Assembly (NCBI GenBank): GCA_018261615.1
Contig: JAGTSE010000041.1
Location: forward strand, 1-58,626
DNA: 58,626 nt
Reading direction: 5' to 3'
Source: Pseudomonadota bacterium
GTDB taxonomy: Bacteria; Pseudomonadota; Gammaproteobacteria; Enterobacterales; Enterobacteriaceae
Both the position numbers and the translations under genes were made by a program. Positions within the stretch are counted from its first letter, which is position 1, and each line of letters starts with the position of its first letter. The notes beneath the pieces were generated by a model that was not told where the DNA came from, searched no databases, and was given only the letters and a program-made list of their open reading frames with translations. Of the stretch, positions 16,751 through 26,263 are shown piece by piece.

Positions 16751-17587
16751 TTACTGAAGCTGCGTATCGCGTCCCTGACGGATCTCGCGGGGCGACCAGT
16801 TGAATTCCCGGCGAAACAGGGTTGAGAAATGATTGCTGTCGCCAAATCCGCAACGGAAAGCGATATCGGTTACGCTCTTATCACTGTGGCGCAACATGTG
16901 CCGCGCTTTGGTCAGCCTTAACCGGTTGAGATAGCGCTGCGGCGTAAGGCCTGTTGAATGCTTCAACTGGCGATGCAGCGTGCGCAAAGAGAGCGTGAAC
17001 TGGTCGGCCAGCGTTTCCCAACAGACATCCTCGGCAAAGTGATCTTCCAGCCACAACATCAGTTGATTGAGGCGGGCATCGCTGCTGACGGCACCCTCCT
17101 GCTGGCTCCCTTTACGCAGCATCACCAGCAGTTGCATAAACAGGATCTCGCGGTTCGCAATACCGTGGGTATCCATTTCTGGATCCAGCTTTTCCATTTG
17201 CCCGATAACCACCCGAACCTGCGCCAGCGTCTGCTGACTCACCCGCCAGTGCGACGGATAGTGGTCATCCTGCTCCTGCGGCAGTAACTGGTTTAAACCG
17301 GCAAGGAACTGGAAAGACTCCGGCGAACGATACAACACATTGGTCAGGCACAGGTTATCGGTATGCTCATATAAGTGCCGGTCATGGTCACGGACAAAAC
17401 AGACGGTGCCGCCGCTGATGGTGAAAGGCTGACCATTAAAAACGTGGATCCCTGTGCCGTGTTCAACGATCACAATTTCATGAAAATCATGGTGATGCTC
17501 AGGGAAAGCCGCCTGGGGAAGCCGGGGTTCAATGGCAACAGGTGATTGACCTGCCGGGAAAAAATCCACGCTATGAAGTACGGTCAT
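16751..17587 (-). CDS. rhaS: AraC-family activator RhaS
   Basis: L-rhamnose-responsive activator of rhaBAD and rhaT. The product has 278 residues, the family length: sugar-binding arm (FPEHHHDFHEIVIVEHGTGIHVF) then two helix-turn-helix motifs (LADQFTLSLRTLHRQLK; IAFRCGFGDSNHFSTLF). The start MTVLHSVDFFPAG matches E. coli; an upstream ATG adds ten unrelated residues. It is divergent from rhaB across a 300-bp control region. Confidence 0.97.
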   Translation of the reverse strand: MTVLHSVDFFPAGQSPVAIEPRLPQAAFPEHHHDFHEIVIVEHGTGIHVFNGQPFTISGGTVCFVRDHDRHLYEHTDNLCLTNVLYRSPESFQFLAGLNQLLPQEQDDHYPSHWRVSQQTLAQVRVVIGQMEKLDPEMDTHGIANREILFMQLLVMLRKGSQQEGAVSSDARLNQLMLWLEDHFAEDVCWETLADQFTLSLRTLHRQLKHSTGLTPQRYLNRLRLTKARHMLRHSDKSVTDIAFRCGFGDSNHFSTLFRREFNWSPREIRQGRDTQLQ

Positions 17588-17887
17588 GATTGCCCCACTA
17601 ATGAGAAACTTTCTCAAAATAGTAATTAAGGGTTATCAACCTCACCTTAAATTTTCGACAGTTTTTCGCGCATAGCCTGCCGTTTTTTCAAGAAACGACC
17701 GGAAAGATCGGGAAATGTGGCAACGGTCACAATGGCTTAAATCCCCGTAATTATTGGAAACTGTGAACTTTCTCACGTTCACCTTTGCTTTCTTGCCAGC
17801 GGCAATTGGCGGCTGTCAGTAGTAAGAAGGTACGCCTTACCCCTCTTTTTTAGACTGTCCGCAATGACTCTAAGAAGGACCCCAATC
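17588..17887. promoter_or_regulatory. Divergent rhaSR / rhaBAD control region
   Basis: This gene-free stretch holds the promoters for rhaSR and rhaBAD. TGTGAACTTTCTCACG (17762-17777) is a good CRP site, nearly identical to the one before E. coli rhaB. The following bases up to about 17820 correspond to the RhaS half-site region. TAGACT (17851-17856) matches the known rhaBAD -10 element. Confidence 0.8.
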
Positions 17888-19357
17888 ATGACTTTTCGCC
17901 ACTGTGTCGCAGTTGATTTAGGCGCCTCAAGCGGACGTGTCATGCTGGCGCGTTATGACAGCCAGCAGCGCATCCTTTCGCTTCGCGAAATCCACCGTTT
18001 TAATAACTGTCTGCAAAAAGTGGACGGCTTTGATTGCTGGGATATCGACAGCCTGGAAAGTGAAATTCGTCTCGGCCTGTTGAAGGTCTGCGAAGAAGGC
18101 ATTCAACCCGACAGCATCGGCATCGATACCTGGGGCGTCGATTACATTCTGATTAACCGCGAAGGCCAACGCGTCGGTCTGCCGATTGCTTACCGCGACG
18201 ATCGCACCGATGGCGTGATGAACCGCGCCATGCAGAATCCCGGCAAAGCCGATATCTATCACCGCAGCGGTATCCAGTTTTTACCCTTCAACACGCTGTA
18301 TCAGTTACGCGCGCTGACGGAACAACAGCCGGAACTGATTGACCAGGTCGCGCATGCGCTGCTGATCCCCGATTACTTTAGCTACCGTCTGACCGGCCAA
18401 CTGAACTGGGAATACACCAACGCTACCACCACGCAACTGGTCAATATCAACACCGATAACTGGGACGATTCGCTGCTGGCATGGGCGGGCATTCCGGCTG
18501 GCTGGTTTGGCACCGCGACGCATCCCGGCAATGTAATTGGTCACTGGATCTGCCCGCAGAGCAACGCGATTCCGGTGGTCGCCGTCGCCAGCCACGATAC
18601 AGCCAGCGCGGTAATCGCCTCACCGCTGGCGGATAAAGACGCAGCTTATTTGTCTTCCGGCACCTGGTCATTAATGGGCTTTGAGAGCAAAACACCTTAC
18701 ACCAGCGATGATGCGCTGGCGGCGAATATCACCAACGAAGGCGGCGCGGAAGGGCGCTACCGCGTGCTGAAAAATATTATGGGGCTGTGGTTGCTGCAAC
18801 GGGTACTGAGAGAGCAACAGGTAAGCGATCTGCCCACGCTGATTGCCGCCACCGAACAGCTTGCGGCCTGCCGCTTTGTTATCAACCCGAACGACGATCG
18901 TTTTATTAACCCGCAGAACATGAGCACCGAACTTCAGGCCGCCTGCCGGGAAGCGGGCCAGTCCGTGCCGCAGAACGCTACCGAACTGGCGCGCTGCATC
19001 TTCGACAGCCTCGCCCTGCTCTATGCCGACATCCTTGCCGAACTGGCCTTTCTGCGCGGCAAGCCGTTCAGCCGCCTGCATATCGTCGGCGGCGGTTGCC
19101 AGAACCAGTTACTGAATCAACTCTGCGCCGACGCCTGCGGGCTACCGGTGGTTGCCGGTCCGGTGGAAGCCTCCACGCTCGGCAATGTCGGCATTCAGCT
19201 TATGACGCTGGATGAACTGAGTAACGTCGACGATTTCCGTCAGGTGGTGGCGAGCAACCACAACCTGATCACTTTTATCCCTAATCCTGACAATGAAATC
19301 GCCCGTTACGTCGCGCGCTTTCAGCAAAAACGACAGACAAAGGAGCTTTGCGCATGA
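17888..19357 (+). CDS. rhaB: L-rhamnulokinase
   Basis: FGGY-family sugar kinase that phosphorylates L-rhamnulose to L-rhamnulose 1-phosphate. The product has 489 residues, the E. coli length. Visible parts are the N-terminal phosphate loop (VAVDLGASSGRVML), IDTWGVDYILI, YRDDRTDG, and the C-terminal HIVGGGCQNQLLNQL nucleotide site. The start is the ATG after AAGGACCCCAATC; an earlier in-frame ATG lacks a good site. It overlaps rhaA by four bases (ATGA), so translation is coupled. Confidence 0.97.
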   Translation: MTFRHCVAVDLGASSGRVMLARYDSQQRILSLREIHRFNNCLQKVDGFDCWDIDSLESEIRLGLLKVCEEGIQPDSIGIDTWGVDYILINREGQRVGLPIAYRDDRTDGVMNRAMQNPGKADIYHRSGIQFLPFNTLYQLRALTEQQPELIDQVAHALLIPDYFSYRLTGQLNWEYTNATTTQLVNINTDNWDDSLLAWAGIPAGWFGTATHPGNVIGHWICPQSNAIPVVAVASHDTASAVIASPLADKDAAYLSSGTWSLMGFESKTPYTSDDALAANITNEGGAEGRYRVLKNIMGLWLLQRVLREQQVSDLPTLIAATEQLAACRFVINPNDDRFINPQNMSTELQAACREAGQSVPQNATELARCIFDSLALLYADILAELAFLRGKPFSRLHIVGGGCQNQLLNQLCADACGLPVVAGPVEASTLGNVGIQLMTLDELSNVDDFRQVVASNHNLITFIPNPDNEIARYVARFQQKRQTKELCA

Positions 19358-20613
19358 CCACTCAACTTGAACACGCATGGGAAATTGCCAAACAGCGCTT
19401 CGCCGCTGTGGGGATTGATGTCGAGGAGGCGCTGCGCCAGCTCGATCGCCTGCCGGTTTCCATGCACTGCTGGCAGGGCGATGACGTCGCCGGTTTTGAG
19501 AACCCGCAAGGCAGCCTGACAGGCGGCATCCAGGCCACCGGCAACTACCCGGGTAAAGCGCGCAATGCCAGCGAACTACGCGCCGATCTGGAGCAGGCGC
19601 TGAGCCTGATCCCCGGCCCGAAACGCCTTAACCTGCACGCCATTTACCTCGAAGCCGACGGTCCGGTTGGCCGCGATGAGATCAAACCGGAACACTTCAC
19701 AAATTGGGTGCAGTGGGCGAAAGCGAATAAACTAGGGCTCGATTTTAACCCTTCCTGCTTCTCGCACCCGCTTAGCGCCGATGGTTTTACGCTCTCTCAC
19801 GCTAACGATGAAATCCGCCAGTTCTGGATTGACCACGTCAAAACCAGCCGTCGTGTGTCGGCATATTTCGGCGAACAACTCGGCACACCGTCGGTGATGA
19901 ATATCTGGATCCCGGACGGCATGAAAGATGTCACTATTGACCGCCTGGCGCCACGCCAGCGTCTGCTCAATGCGCTGGACGAAGCGCTGAGCGAAAAACT
20001 CAACCCGGCGCACCATATCGACGCCGTCGAAAGCAAGCTGTTCGGTATTGGCGCAGAGAGCTACACCGTCGGCTCCAACGAGTTTTATATGGGCTATGCC
20101 ACCAGCCGCCAGACCGCGTTGTGCCTCGATGCAGGTCACTTCCACCCGACAGAGGTGATCTCCGACAAAATCTCCGCCGCCATGCTTTATGTGCCGCGCC
20201 TGCTGCTGCACGTCAGCCGCCCGGTGCGCTGGGACAGCGATCACGTAGTGTTGCTGGATGACGAAACCCAGGCCATCGCCAGCGAGATCGTGCGCCACCA
20301 GTTGTTTGGCCGCGTGCACATCGGTCTCGACTTCTTCGACGCCTCGATCAACCGCATCGCCGCGTGGGTCATCGGTACCCGCAACATGAAAAAGGCTCTG
20401 CTGCGCGCGCTGCTGGAGCCGGTTGAAACGCTGCGCAAACTGGAAGCCGACGGCGACTACACCGCCCGCCTGGCGCTGCTGGAAGAGCAAAAATCCCTGC
20501 CGTGGCAGGCCGTATGGGAGATGTATTGCCAACGCCATGACACGCCAGCCAGCAGCCAGTGGCTGGACAGCGTGCGAGCGTATGAAAAAACGATTTTGAG
20601 TACGCGTCGTTAA
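19354..20613 (+). CDS. rhaA: L-rhamnose isomerase
   Basis: Metal-dependent isomerase converting L-rhamnose to L-rhamnulose. The product has 419 residues, as in E. coli, and is very well conserved. Landmarks are HCWQGDDVAGFE, GPKRLNLHAIYLE, LDFNPSCFSHPL, the metal-site region MNIWIPDGMKD, LDAGHFHPTEV, and LLHVSRPVRWDSDHV. Start ATG follows AGGAG and overlaps the rhaB stop. Confidence 0.98.
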   Translation: MTTQLEHAWEIAKQRFAAVGIDVEEALRQLDRLPVSMHCWQGDDVAGFENPQGSLTGGIQATGNYPGKARNASELRADLEQALSLIPGPKRLNLHAIYLEADGPVGRDEIKPEHFTNWVQWAKANKLGLDFNPSCFSHPLSADGFTLSHANDEIRQFWIDHVKTSRRVSAYFGEQLGTPSVMNIWIPDGMKDVTIDRLAPRQRLLNALDEALSEKLNPAHHIDAVESKLFGIGAESYTVGSNEFYMGYATSRQTALCLDAGHFHPTEVISDKISAAMLYVPRLLLHVSRPVRWDSDHVVLLDDETQAIASEIVRHQLFGRVHIGLDFFDASINRIAAWVIGTRNMKKALLRALLEPVETLRKLEADGDYTARLALLEEQKSLPWQAVWEMYCQRHDTPASSQWLDSVRAYEKTILSTRR

Positions 20614-20680
20614 ACCGGGAGCCAGGATGTGGGCCAGATAAGCTCGGCGCCATCCGGCAAGCAACGTTATTTAGAAAAAA

Positions 20681-20719
20681 TGCCGAATGGCGACGCCGTC
20701 GCCTTTTATCCGGCCTACG
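20681..20719. repeat. REP element between rhaA and rhaD
   Basis: TGCCGAATGGCG...CGCCTTTTATCCGGCCTACG is a typical REP unit; a partial related unit (GCGCCATCCGGCA) lies near 20648. REP units inside operons can form hairpins that stabilise the upstream mRNA. Confidence 0.7.
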
Positions 20720-20762
20720 TGAGACCCGAGAGATGTCGGGCATTAAACAGGACAGAAAGACT

Positions 20763-21419
20763 ATGCAGACCATTATTAATTCCTGGTTCGTCCAGGGGAT
20801 GATCAAAGCCACCTCCGATGCCTGGCTGAAGGGCTGGGACGAACGTAACGGCGGCAACCTGACGCTGCGCCTGGATGATGCAGATATCGCGCAGTATGAA
20901 GCCAACTTCCACCAGAAACCGCGCTATATCGCGCTGAACCAGCCGATGCCGCAGCTGGCGAACACACCGTTTATTGTCACCGGCTCCGGCAAGTTTTTCC
21001 GTAATGTACAGCTCGATCCGGCAGCGAACTTAGGCGTGGTGAAAGTGGACAGCGATGGTGCAGGCTACCACATTCTGTGGGGACTGACGTCTGAAGCGGT
21101 ACCGACCTCGGAATTGCCCGCTGGCATCGGCATTCTGCCATGGATGGTGCCCGGTACCGATGAAATCGGCCAAGCAACCGCCGAAGAAATGAAGAAACAT
21201 TCGCTGGTGCTGTGGCCGTTCCACGGTGTTTTCGGCAGCGGCCCGACACTCGACGAAACCTTTGGCCTGATTGACACCGCCGAGAAATCTGCAGAAGTGC
21301 TGGTGAAAATCTATTCCATGGGCGGAATGAAGCAAACCATTAGTCAGCAAGAACTGATTGCGCTGGGCAAACGCTTTGGCGTCACCCCGCTGCAATCGGC
21401 ACTGGATTTGTACAAATAA
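20763..21419 (+). CDS. rhaD: L-rhamnulose-1-phosphate aldolase with 58-codon internal deletion
   Basis: Class II zinc aldolase that splits L-rhamnulose 1-phosphate into DHAP and L-lactaldehyde. Here it has only 218 residues against 274 in E. coli. Compared with E. coli, the sequence jumps from SELPA (residue 120) to GIGILPW (residue 179), removing residues 121-178 in frame at base 21122/21123. The lost block contains the HCH zinc ligands His141 and His143 and Glu171; Glu117 and the third ligand (His212, in WPFHGVFG) remain. The rest is well conserved, so the loss looks recent. The protein is very unlikely to be an active aldolase. An assembly artefact is possible. Confidence 0.93.
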   Translation: MQTIINSWFVQGMIKATSDAWLKGWDERNGGNLTLRLDDADIAQYEANFHQKPRYIALNQPMPQLANTPFIVTGSGKFFRNVQLDPAANLGVVKVDSDGAGYHILWGLTSEAVPTSELPAGIGILPWMVPGTDEIGQATAEEMKKHSLVLWPFHGVFGSGPTLDETFGLIDTAEKSAEVLVKIYSMGGMKQTISQQELIALGKRFGVTPLQSALDLYK

Positions 21420-21543
21420 CAACATCGCGCCCCGCACAAAGACGGGGTGAACTCTGTCACCTGCAAAACAACTCTTCCCTGAAGATTTCGCGGTGCGCTG
21501 CAACGTGAAAGACGACGGGAATCTAACTCGTGGAGTAAAAGCA

Positions 21544-22530
21544 ATGAAAACAAAAGCTAGCTTGATCCTCACCGTGGCCCTTATGGCGTTGTCCGGTTCC
21601 GCTGTCGCTGAAGTAAAAATCGCCCTCGTGGCGAAATCTTTAGGAAATGGCTTTTTTGAAGCAGCAAATACCGGCGCGCAGGAGGCGGCCAAAGAGTTAG
21701 GCGATGTCAAAGTGATCTATACCGGCCCGACCACCACCACGGCCGAAGCACAGATCGAAGTACTGAATGGCTTGATCGCCCAAGGGGTGGATGCGATCGC
21801 CATTTCAGCCAACGATCCGGACGCCGTGGTGCCGGTGCTGAAAAAAGCGATGCAGCGCGGTATCAAAGTGGTTTCATGGGATTCCGGCGTGGCGAAAGCA
21901 GGCCGCCAGATCCACCTGAATCCTTCCAATAACGCCCTGATCGGCGAAACCAACGTCAAGCTCGCCGCCGATGCGCTGAAAGCGCTAAATGTGGATAAAG
22001 GCGACGTTGCCATCCTCAGCGCCACACCGACCTCCACCAACCAGAACATCTGGATTGCGGAGATGAAAAAAGTGCTGCCGAAATACCCGTCCGTCAATTT
22101 GGTGACCGTCGCCTATGGCGATGATTTATCGGATAAAAGTTACCGCGAAGCGGTCGGTTTGCTGAAGTCGTACCCCGATCTGAAAGTGATCGTATCGCCG
22201 TCGTCAGTCGGCATTGTCGCCGCCGCGCAGGCAGTCAAAGACCAGGGCAAGATTGGCAAAGTATATGTCACCGGTCTGGGTCTGCCGTCTGAAATGGCTG
22301 GCGCGATTAAATCCGGCGCCAGCAAAAGTTTCGCCATCTGGAACCCGATCGATCTCGGTTATGCCGCCACATATCTGGCGGATGATTTAGTGAAAGGCAC
22401 GGCGACCAAAGAGGAAGCCAGCATGGGTAAACTGGGCAAAGTGAAGCTCGATGCTGACGGCAGCGGCGCGATGGCAGAGCCGTTTGTCTACGATGCCAGC
22501 AACATTGATAAGTTCTCGAAGATTTTCTGA
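21544..22530 (+). CDS. Rhamnose ABC transporter, periplasmic binding protein
   Basis: Periplasmic sugar-binding protein of the RbsB/LacI-like family (328 residues), called RhaS in Rhizobium nomenclature, unrelated to the RhaS regulator. It has a signal peptide (MKTKASLILTVALMALSGSAVA) and the ribose-type fold signatures GFFEAANTGAQEAAKEL and GLIAQGVDAIAISANDPDAVVPVL. The start is the ATG with GGAG 10 bases upstream, which gives a clean signal peptide. It is the first gene of a four-gene importer behind rhaBAD; together with RhaT it would provide high-affinity uptake. Confidence 0.88.
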   Translation: MKTKASLILTVALMALSGSAVAEVKIALVAKSLGNGFFEAANTGAQEAAKELGDVKVIYTGPTTTTAEAQIEVLNGLIAQGVDAIAISANDPDAVVPVLKKAMQRGIKVVSWDSGVAKAGRQIHLNPSNNALIGETNVKLAADALKALNVDKGDVAILSATPTSTNQNIWIAEMKKVLPKYPSVNLVTVAYGDDLSDKSYREAVGLLKSYPDLKVIVSPSSVGIVAAAQAVKDQGKIGKVYVTGLGLPSEMAGAIKSGASKSFAIWNPIDLGYAATYLADDLVKGTATKEEASMGKLGKVKLDADGSGAMAEPFVYDASNIDKFSKIF

Positions 22531-22581
22531 TCCTTTACCTGCCCTCTCCCGCCGGGTGAGGGCAAACACTGGAGAACGATC

Positions 22582-24093
22582 ATGACGACATCCACCCCTC
22601 TGCTGTCGCTTAAGGGCATCACCAAGGTTTTTCCCGGTGTGCGTGCTCTTGAGAATGTGCAACTTGATCTCTGGCCCGGCAAAGTCACCGCGTTGATCGG
22701 TGAAAACGGCGCAGGGAAATCGACGCTGGTCAAAGTGATGACCGGCATTTATCAGCCGGACGAAGGTGAAATTCTCTATAAAGCGATCCCTATTTCGCTG
22801 CCGACGCCGGAATCCGCCCATAAAGTGGGGATCACCGCTATCCATCAGGAGACAGTTTTGTTTGATGAGCTGTCGGTGACCGAGAACATTTTTGTCGGCC
22901 AGTATCTTTATAAAGGGCTGCTGAAAAAACTCGACTGGCCCGCCATGCACCAGCAGGCGCGGGATATTCTCGCCCGACTGGAAGTGCAAATCGATCCGCG
23001 CGCCACGCTGAAAACCCTGAGCATCGCCCAGCGCCATATGGTGGCGATTGCCCGCGCACTCTCTTTTGATGCGCAGGTGGTGATTCTGGACGAACCCACG
23101 GCCGCGCTTTCGCAGCATGAGATCCTGGAGTTTTACCAAATCGTCGAGCGCCTGAAACTGGAAGGCAAAGCGATCCTCTTTATCTCGCACAAGTTCGATG
23201 AAATCTTTGAACTGGCAGATCACTACACCATTTTGCGCGACGGCGTTTATGTTGATTCCGGCGCGATAAAGTCGATCACCGAAGAGCGAATGGTGGCGAT
23301 GATGGTTGGCCGCACGCTAAACCAGAGCTGGCCAAAAGTGGCCTGCGAACCAGGCGAAACGGTGCTGGAAGTGCGCGACCTATGTCATCCCACCGAGTTT
23401 GCCCATATCAACTTTTCCCTGCGTAAAGGAGAGATCCTCGGTTTTTACGGCCTGGTTGGTGCCGGGCGCACCGAACTGATGCAGGCGCTTTCCGGCGTTT
23501 CACGCCCCTCATCCGGCGAGATCATCCTCAACGGCAAATCCGTGCACTTCCGCCAGCCAGCGGATGCCATTCAGGCCGGTATTGTCTGCGTGCCGGAAGA
23601 GCGGCAAAAGCAGGGGGCGATTATCGAACTGTCGATTGCCCAGAACATCAGTCTGCCACAGCTTAGCAAGCTGAACCGTAACGGCGTGCTAAATGAGGCG
23701 AAAGAATGGGCGCTGGCCGATGAGTATGCGCGCCGTTTGCAAGTAAAAGCCTTTAGCTGGAGACAGGCGGTAGAAACGCTCTCCGGCGGCAATCAGCAAA
23801 AAGTGGTGATCGGTAAATGGCTCGCCACCCACCCGGACGTGATCATCCTCGACGAACCGACTAAAGGGATCGATATCGGCTCAAAAGCGGCGGTGCACCA
23901 GTTTATGTCAGAACTGGTGGCGCACGGGCTGGCAGTGATTATGGTTTCTTCCGAGTTGCCGGAAGTGATGGGCATGGCCGATCGGGTGATTGTGATGCAT
24001 GAAGGGATGATGGTGGCGGAGTACAACGCAGGCGATGCCACGGCGGAAACCATTGTCATCGCCGCCAGCGGCGCCGGGAAGGAGGCTGCATAA
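22582..24093 (+). CDS. Rhamnose ABC transporter, ATP-binding protein
   Basis: Double-NBD sugar importer ATPase (503 residues) of the RbsA/MglA class. The first domain has an intact Walker A (GENGAGKST, about residues 39-47), a degenerate signature (LSIAQRHMVAIAR) and Walker B (VVILDEPTAAL). The second has a modified Walker A (GLVGAGRTE), an intact signature (LSGGNQQKV) and Walker B (VIILDEPTKGID). This asymmetry is normal in the class. Start ATG follows GGAG. Its stop overlaps the next gene's start by one base (TAATG). Confidence 0.92.
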   Translation: MTTSTPLLSLKGITKVFPGVRALENVQLDLWPGKVTALIGENGAGKSTLVKVMTGIYQPDEGEILYKAIPISLPTPESAHKVGITAIHQETVLFDELSVTENIFVGQYLYKGLLKKLDWPAMHQQARDILARLEVQIDPRATLKTLSIAQRHMVAIARALSFDAQVVILDEPTAALSQHEILEFYQIVERLKLEGKAILFISHKFDEIFELADHYTILRDGVYVDSGAIKSITEERMVAMMVGRTLNQSWPKVACEPGETVLEVRDLCHPTEFAHINFSLRKGEILGFYGLVGAGRTELMQALSGVSRPSSGEIILNGKSVHFRQPADAIQAGIVCVPEERQKQGAIIELSIAQNISLPQLSKLNRNGVLNEAKEWALADEYARRLQVKAFSWRQAVETLSGGNQQKVVIGKWLATHPDVIILDEPTKGIDIGSKAAVHQFMSELVAHGLAVIMVSSELPEVMGMADRVIVMHEGMMVAEYNAGDATAETIVIAASGAGKEAA

Positions 24094-25097
24094 TGTGGCA
24101 ACAACTGCTTAAACATCGCGAAGCGCTGCTCGGCGGCGTGATTGTGCTGCTAGTGCTGAGTATCGGCAGCCGTGTGCCTTCGTTTATCCGCCCCGGCAAT
24201 CTGGTAGAGATATTCAACGATACCGCCATTCTGATCATTCTCGCGCTCGGACAAATGATGGTGCTGCTAACCAAAGGCATCGATCTGTCGATGACGGCAA
24301 ACCTCGCGCTGACCGGCATGATTGTCGCGCTGATCAACTTTCATCACCCGGATGTTCCGGTCTGGTCATTGCTGCTGCTGGCCACGTTGCTCGGTCTGCT
24401 GATGGGCATGATCAACGGCCTGCTGGTGTGGAAACTGGGTATTCCGGCCATTGTGGTGACGCTCGGCACCATGAGCATCTACCGAGGTCTGATCTTCTTA
24501 CTCTCCGGCGGTGGCTGGGTGAATTCCAACCAGATGGGAGCGGATTTTCTCGGCCTGCCGCGCGCGTCGGTGCTGGGTTTACCGGTGCTGAGCTGGTGCG
24601 CCGTCGCCGCGCTACTGCTGGTGGGGTATTTTCTGCGTTACAGCCGTACCGGGCGGGCGCTCTATACCGCAGGCGGCAACGCGACGGCAGCGTATTACAC
24701 CGGGATCAACGCCGGCAAAATGCAGTTTGTCAGCTTCTGCCTCTCAGGCGCGCTGGCGGGTTTTTGCGGCTATTTGTGGATCTCGCGCTTTGCGGTGGCG
24801 TATGTCGATGTAGCTAACGGTTTTGAGTTGCAGGTGGTGGCAGCCTGTGTGATTGGCGGAATCAGTACCATGGGCGGTACCGGGCGCGTGCTCGGTTGTC
24901 TGTTCGGCGCATTATTCCTCGGGGTGATCAATAACGCGCTGCCGGTCATCGGCATTTCTCCCTTCTGGCAGATGGCGATCTCCGGCACAGTGATCGTCAT
25001 TGCGGTTCTGCTGAATGAACGCGCCAACAAGCGCAAAGGCCGTTTGATCCTGCGTGATGTAGCGCTGGCACGACAAAAACAGGCGGTGAAATCATGA
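24093..25097 (+). CDS. Rhamnose ABC transporter, permease 1
   Basis: Inner-membrane permease of the RbsC/BPD2 family (334 residues, about nine hydrophobic segments). The family signature region is seen at GLLMGMINGLLVWKLGIPAIVVTLGT, and GKMQFVSFCLSGALAGFCG and GGISTMGGTGRVLG further on. It is translationally coupled to the ATPase upstream and overlaps the next permease by four bases. It corresponds to RhaP/RhaQ of rhizobial rhamnose importers. Confidence 0.9.
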   Translation: MWQQLLKHREALLGGVIVLLVLSIGSRVPSFIRPGNLVEIFNDTAILIILALGQMMVLLTKGIDLSMTANLALTGMIVALINFHHPDVPVWSLLLLATLLGLLMGMINGLLVWKLGIPAIVVTLGTMSIYRGLIFLLSGGGWVNSNQMGADFLGLPRASVLGLPVLSWCAVAALLLVGYFLRYSRTGRALYTAGGNATAAYYTGINAGKMQFVSFCLSGALAGFCGYLWISRFAVAYVDVANGFELQVVAACVIGGISTMGGTGRVLGCLFGALFLGVINNALPVIGISPFWQMAISGTVIVIAVLLNERANKRKGRLILRDVALARQKQAVKS

Positions 25098-26098
25098 GCA
25101 AAATATTGACCTCCGATACCGTGAAAAACGCACCAGCTACCTCACCTTTCCTCCAACGCCTGCTGTGCTGGGAAGGTTTTTTGCTGGCCGTGACCCTGGC
25201 AGTATTTGTGGCGAATGCCATCGCGTCACCCTACTTCCTCAATATCTGGAACCTCTCTGACGCGACGTTCAACTTTACCGAAAAAGCGATCATCGTCCTG
25301 CCGATGGCGATGCTGATTATTGCGCGCGAGATCGATTTATCCGTCGCAGCCAACATGGCGCTTAGCTCCACGGTAATGGGTTTTTGCGCGCAGGCAGGAA
25401 TGGATACGCCGCTGCTGGTCGCGGTGGGCCTTGGCGTCGGTCTGCTGTGCGGATTGTTCAACGGTATTCTCGTCACCCGTTTCAATCTGTCATCAATTGT
25501 GATCACCATCGGTACCATGAGTCTCTATCGCGGCATAACCTACATCCTGCTCGGCGATCAGGCGCTGAACAGTTGGCCGGAGAGCTTCGCATGGTTTGGC
25601 CAGGGCTATGTCTGGGGCGCGCTGTCATTTGAGTTTGCCCTGTTTATCGTGCTGGCCGCTGTGTTTGCGTTCCTGTTGCACAAAACCAACTTTGGTCGCC
25701 GCACCTACGCGATAGGCAACAACCCGACCGGCGCGTGGTATTCCGGCATCAATGTGAAGCGTCACAACCTGATCCTCTTTGCACTGGTTGGGCTGATGGC
25801 GGGGCTGGCGTCGGTACTGCTGACATCACGCCTTGGCAGCACACGTCCGACGCTGGCACTCGGCTGGGAGCTTTCAGTGGTGACGATGGCCGTACTTGGA
25901 GGCGTCAATATTCTTGGCGGCTCCGGCAGCATGGTCGGCGTTATCATCGCCGCCTTTCTGATGGGGCTGGTGACCTTCGGCCTGAGCCTGCTCAACGTAC
26001 CAGGCATTGTGATGTCGATTATCGTCGGCGCAATGCTGATTGTGGTGATTTCGCTGCCGATCATTACCCGCCGCGTGATGCAGCGCAGGCGTATGTAA
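25094..26098 (+). CDS. Rhamnose ABC transporter, permease 2
   Basis: Second RbsC-type permease (334 residues) pairing with the first to form a heterodimeric channel. Characteristic stretches are IIAREIDLSVAANMALSS, GLFNGILVTRFNLSSIVITIGT and GGVNILGGSGSMVGV. It starts within the previous gene's stop (ATGA). The two permeases are clearly homologous, as expected from an old duplication. Confidence 0.9.
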   Translation: MSKILTSDTVKNAPATSPFLQRLLCWEGFLLAVTLAVFVANAIASPYFLNIWNLSDATFNFTEKAIIVLPMAMLIIAREIDLSVAANMALSSTVMGFCAQAGMDTPLLVAVGLGVGLLCGLFNGILVTRFNLSSIVITIGTMSLYRGITYILLGDQALNSWPESFAWFGQGYVWGALSFEFALFIVLAAVFAFLLHKTNFGRRTYAIGNNPTGAWYSGINVKRHNLILFALVGLMAGLASVLLTSRLGSTRPTLALGWELSVVTMAVLGGVNILGGSGSMVGVIIAAFLMGLVTFGLSLLNVPGIVMSIIVGAMLIVVISLPIITRRVMQRRRM

Positions 26099-26110
26099 AC
26101 AGGCGTTGAT

Positions 26111-26194
26111 TGCCGGATGACGGCTGCGCCTTATCCGACCTATAAAACCGCGCCGCAGATAAATGCAGGCCCGGTAAGCGCAGCGCCACCGGGC
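26111..26194. repeat. REP/BIME element before fucO
   Basis: Two inverted REP units, TGCCGGATGACGGCTGCGCC... at 26111-26141 and GGCCCGGTAAGCGCAG...CGCCACCGGGC at 26168-26194, sit in the gap between the second permease and the reductase gene. The second unit is nearly the same as the one at 9766. Confidence 0.8.
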
Positions 26195-26263
26195 AACAAG
26201 AATTCCCCCGGCGACATGGAGTATTGCCGCCGGAAAAATCACAGCAAATTAAGGAGAGTCACG

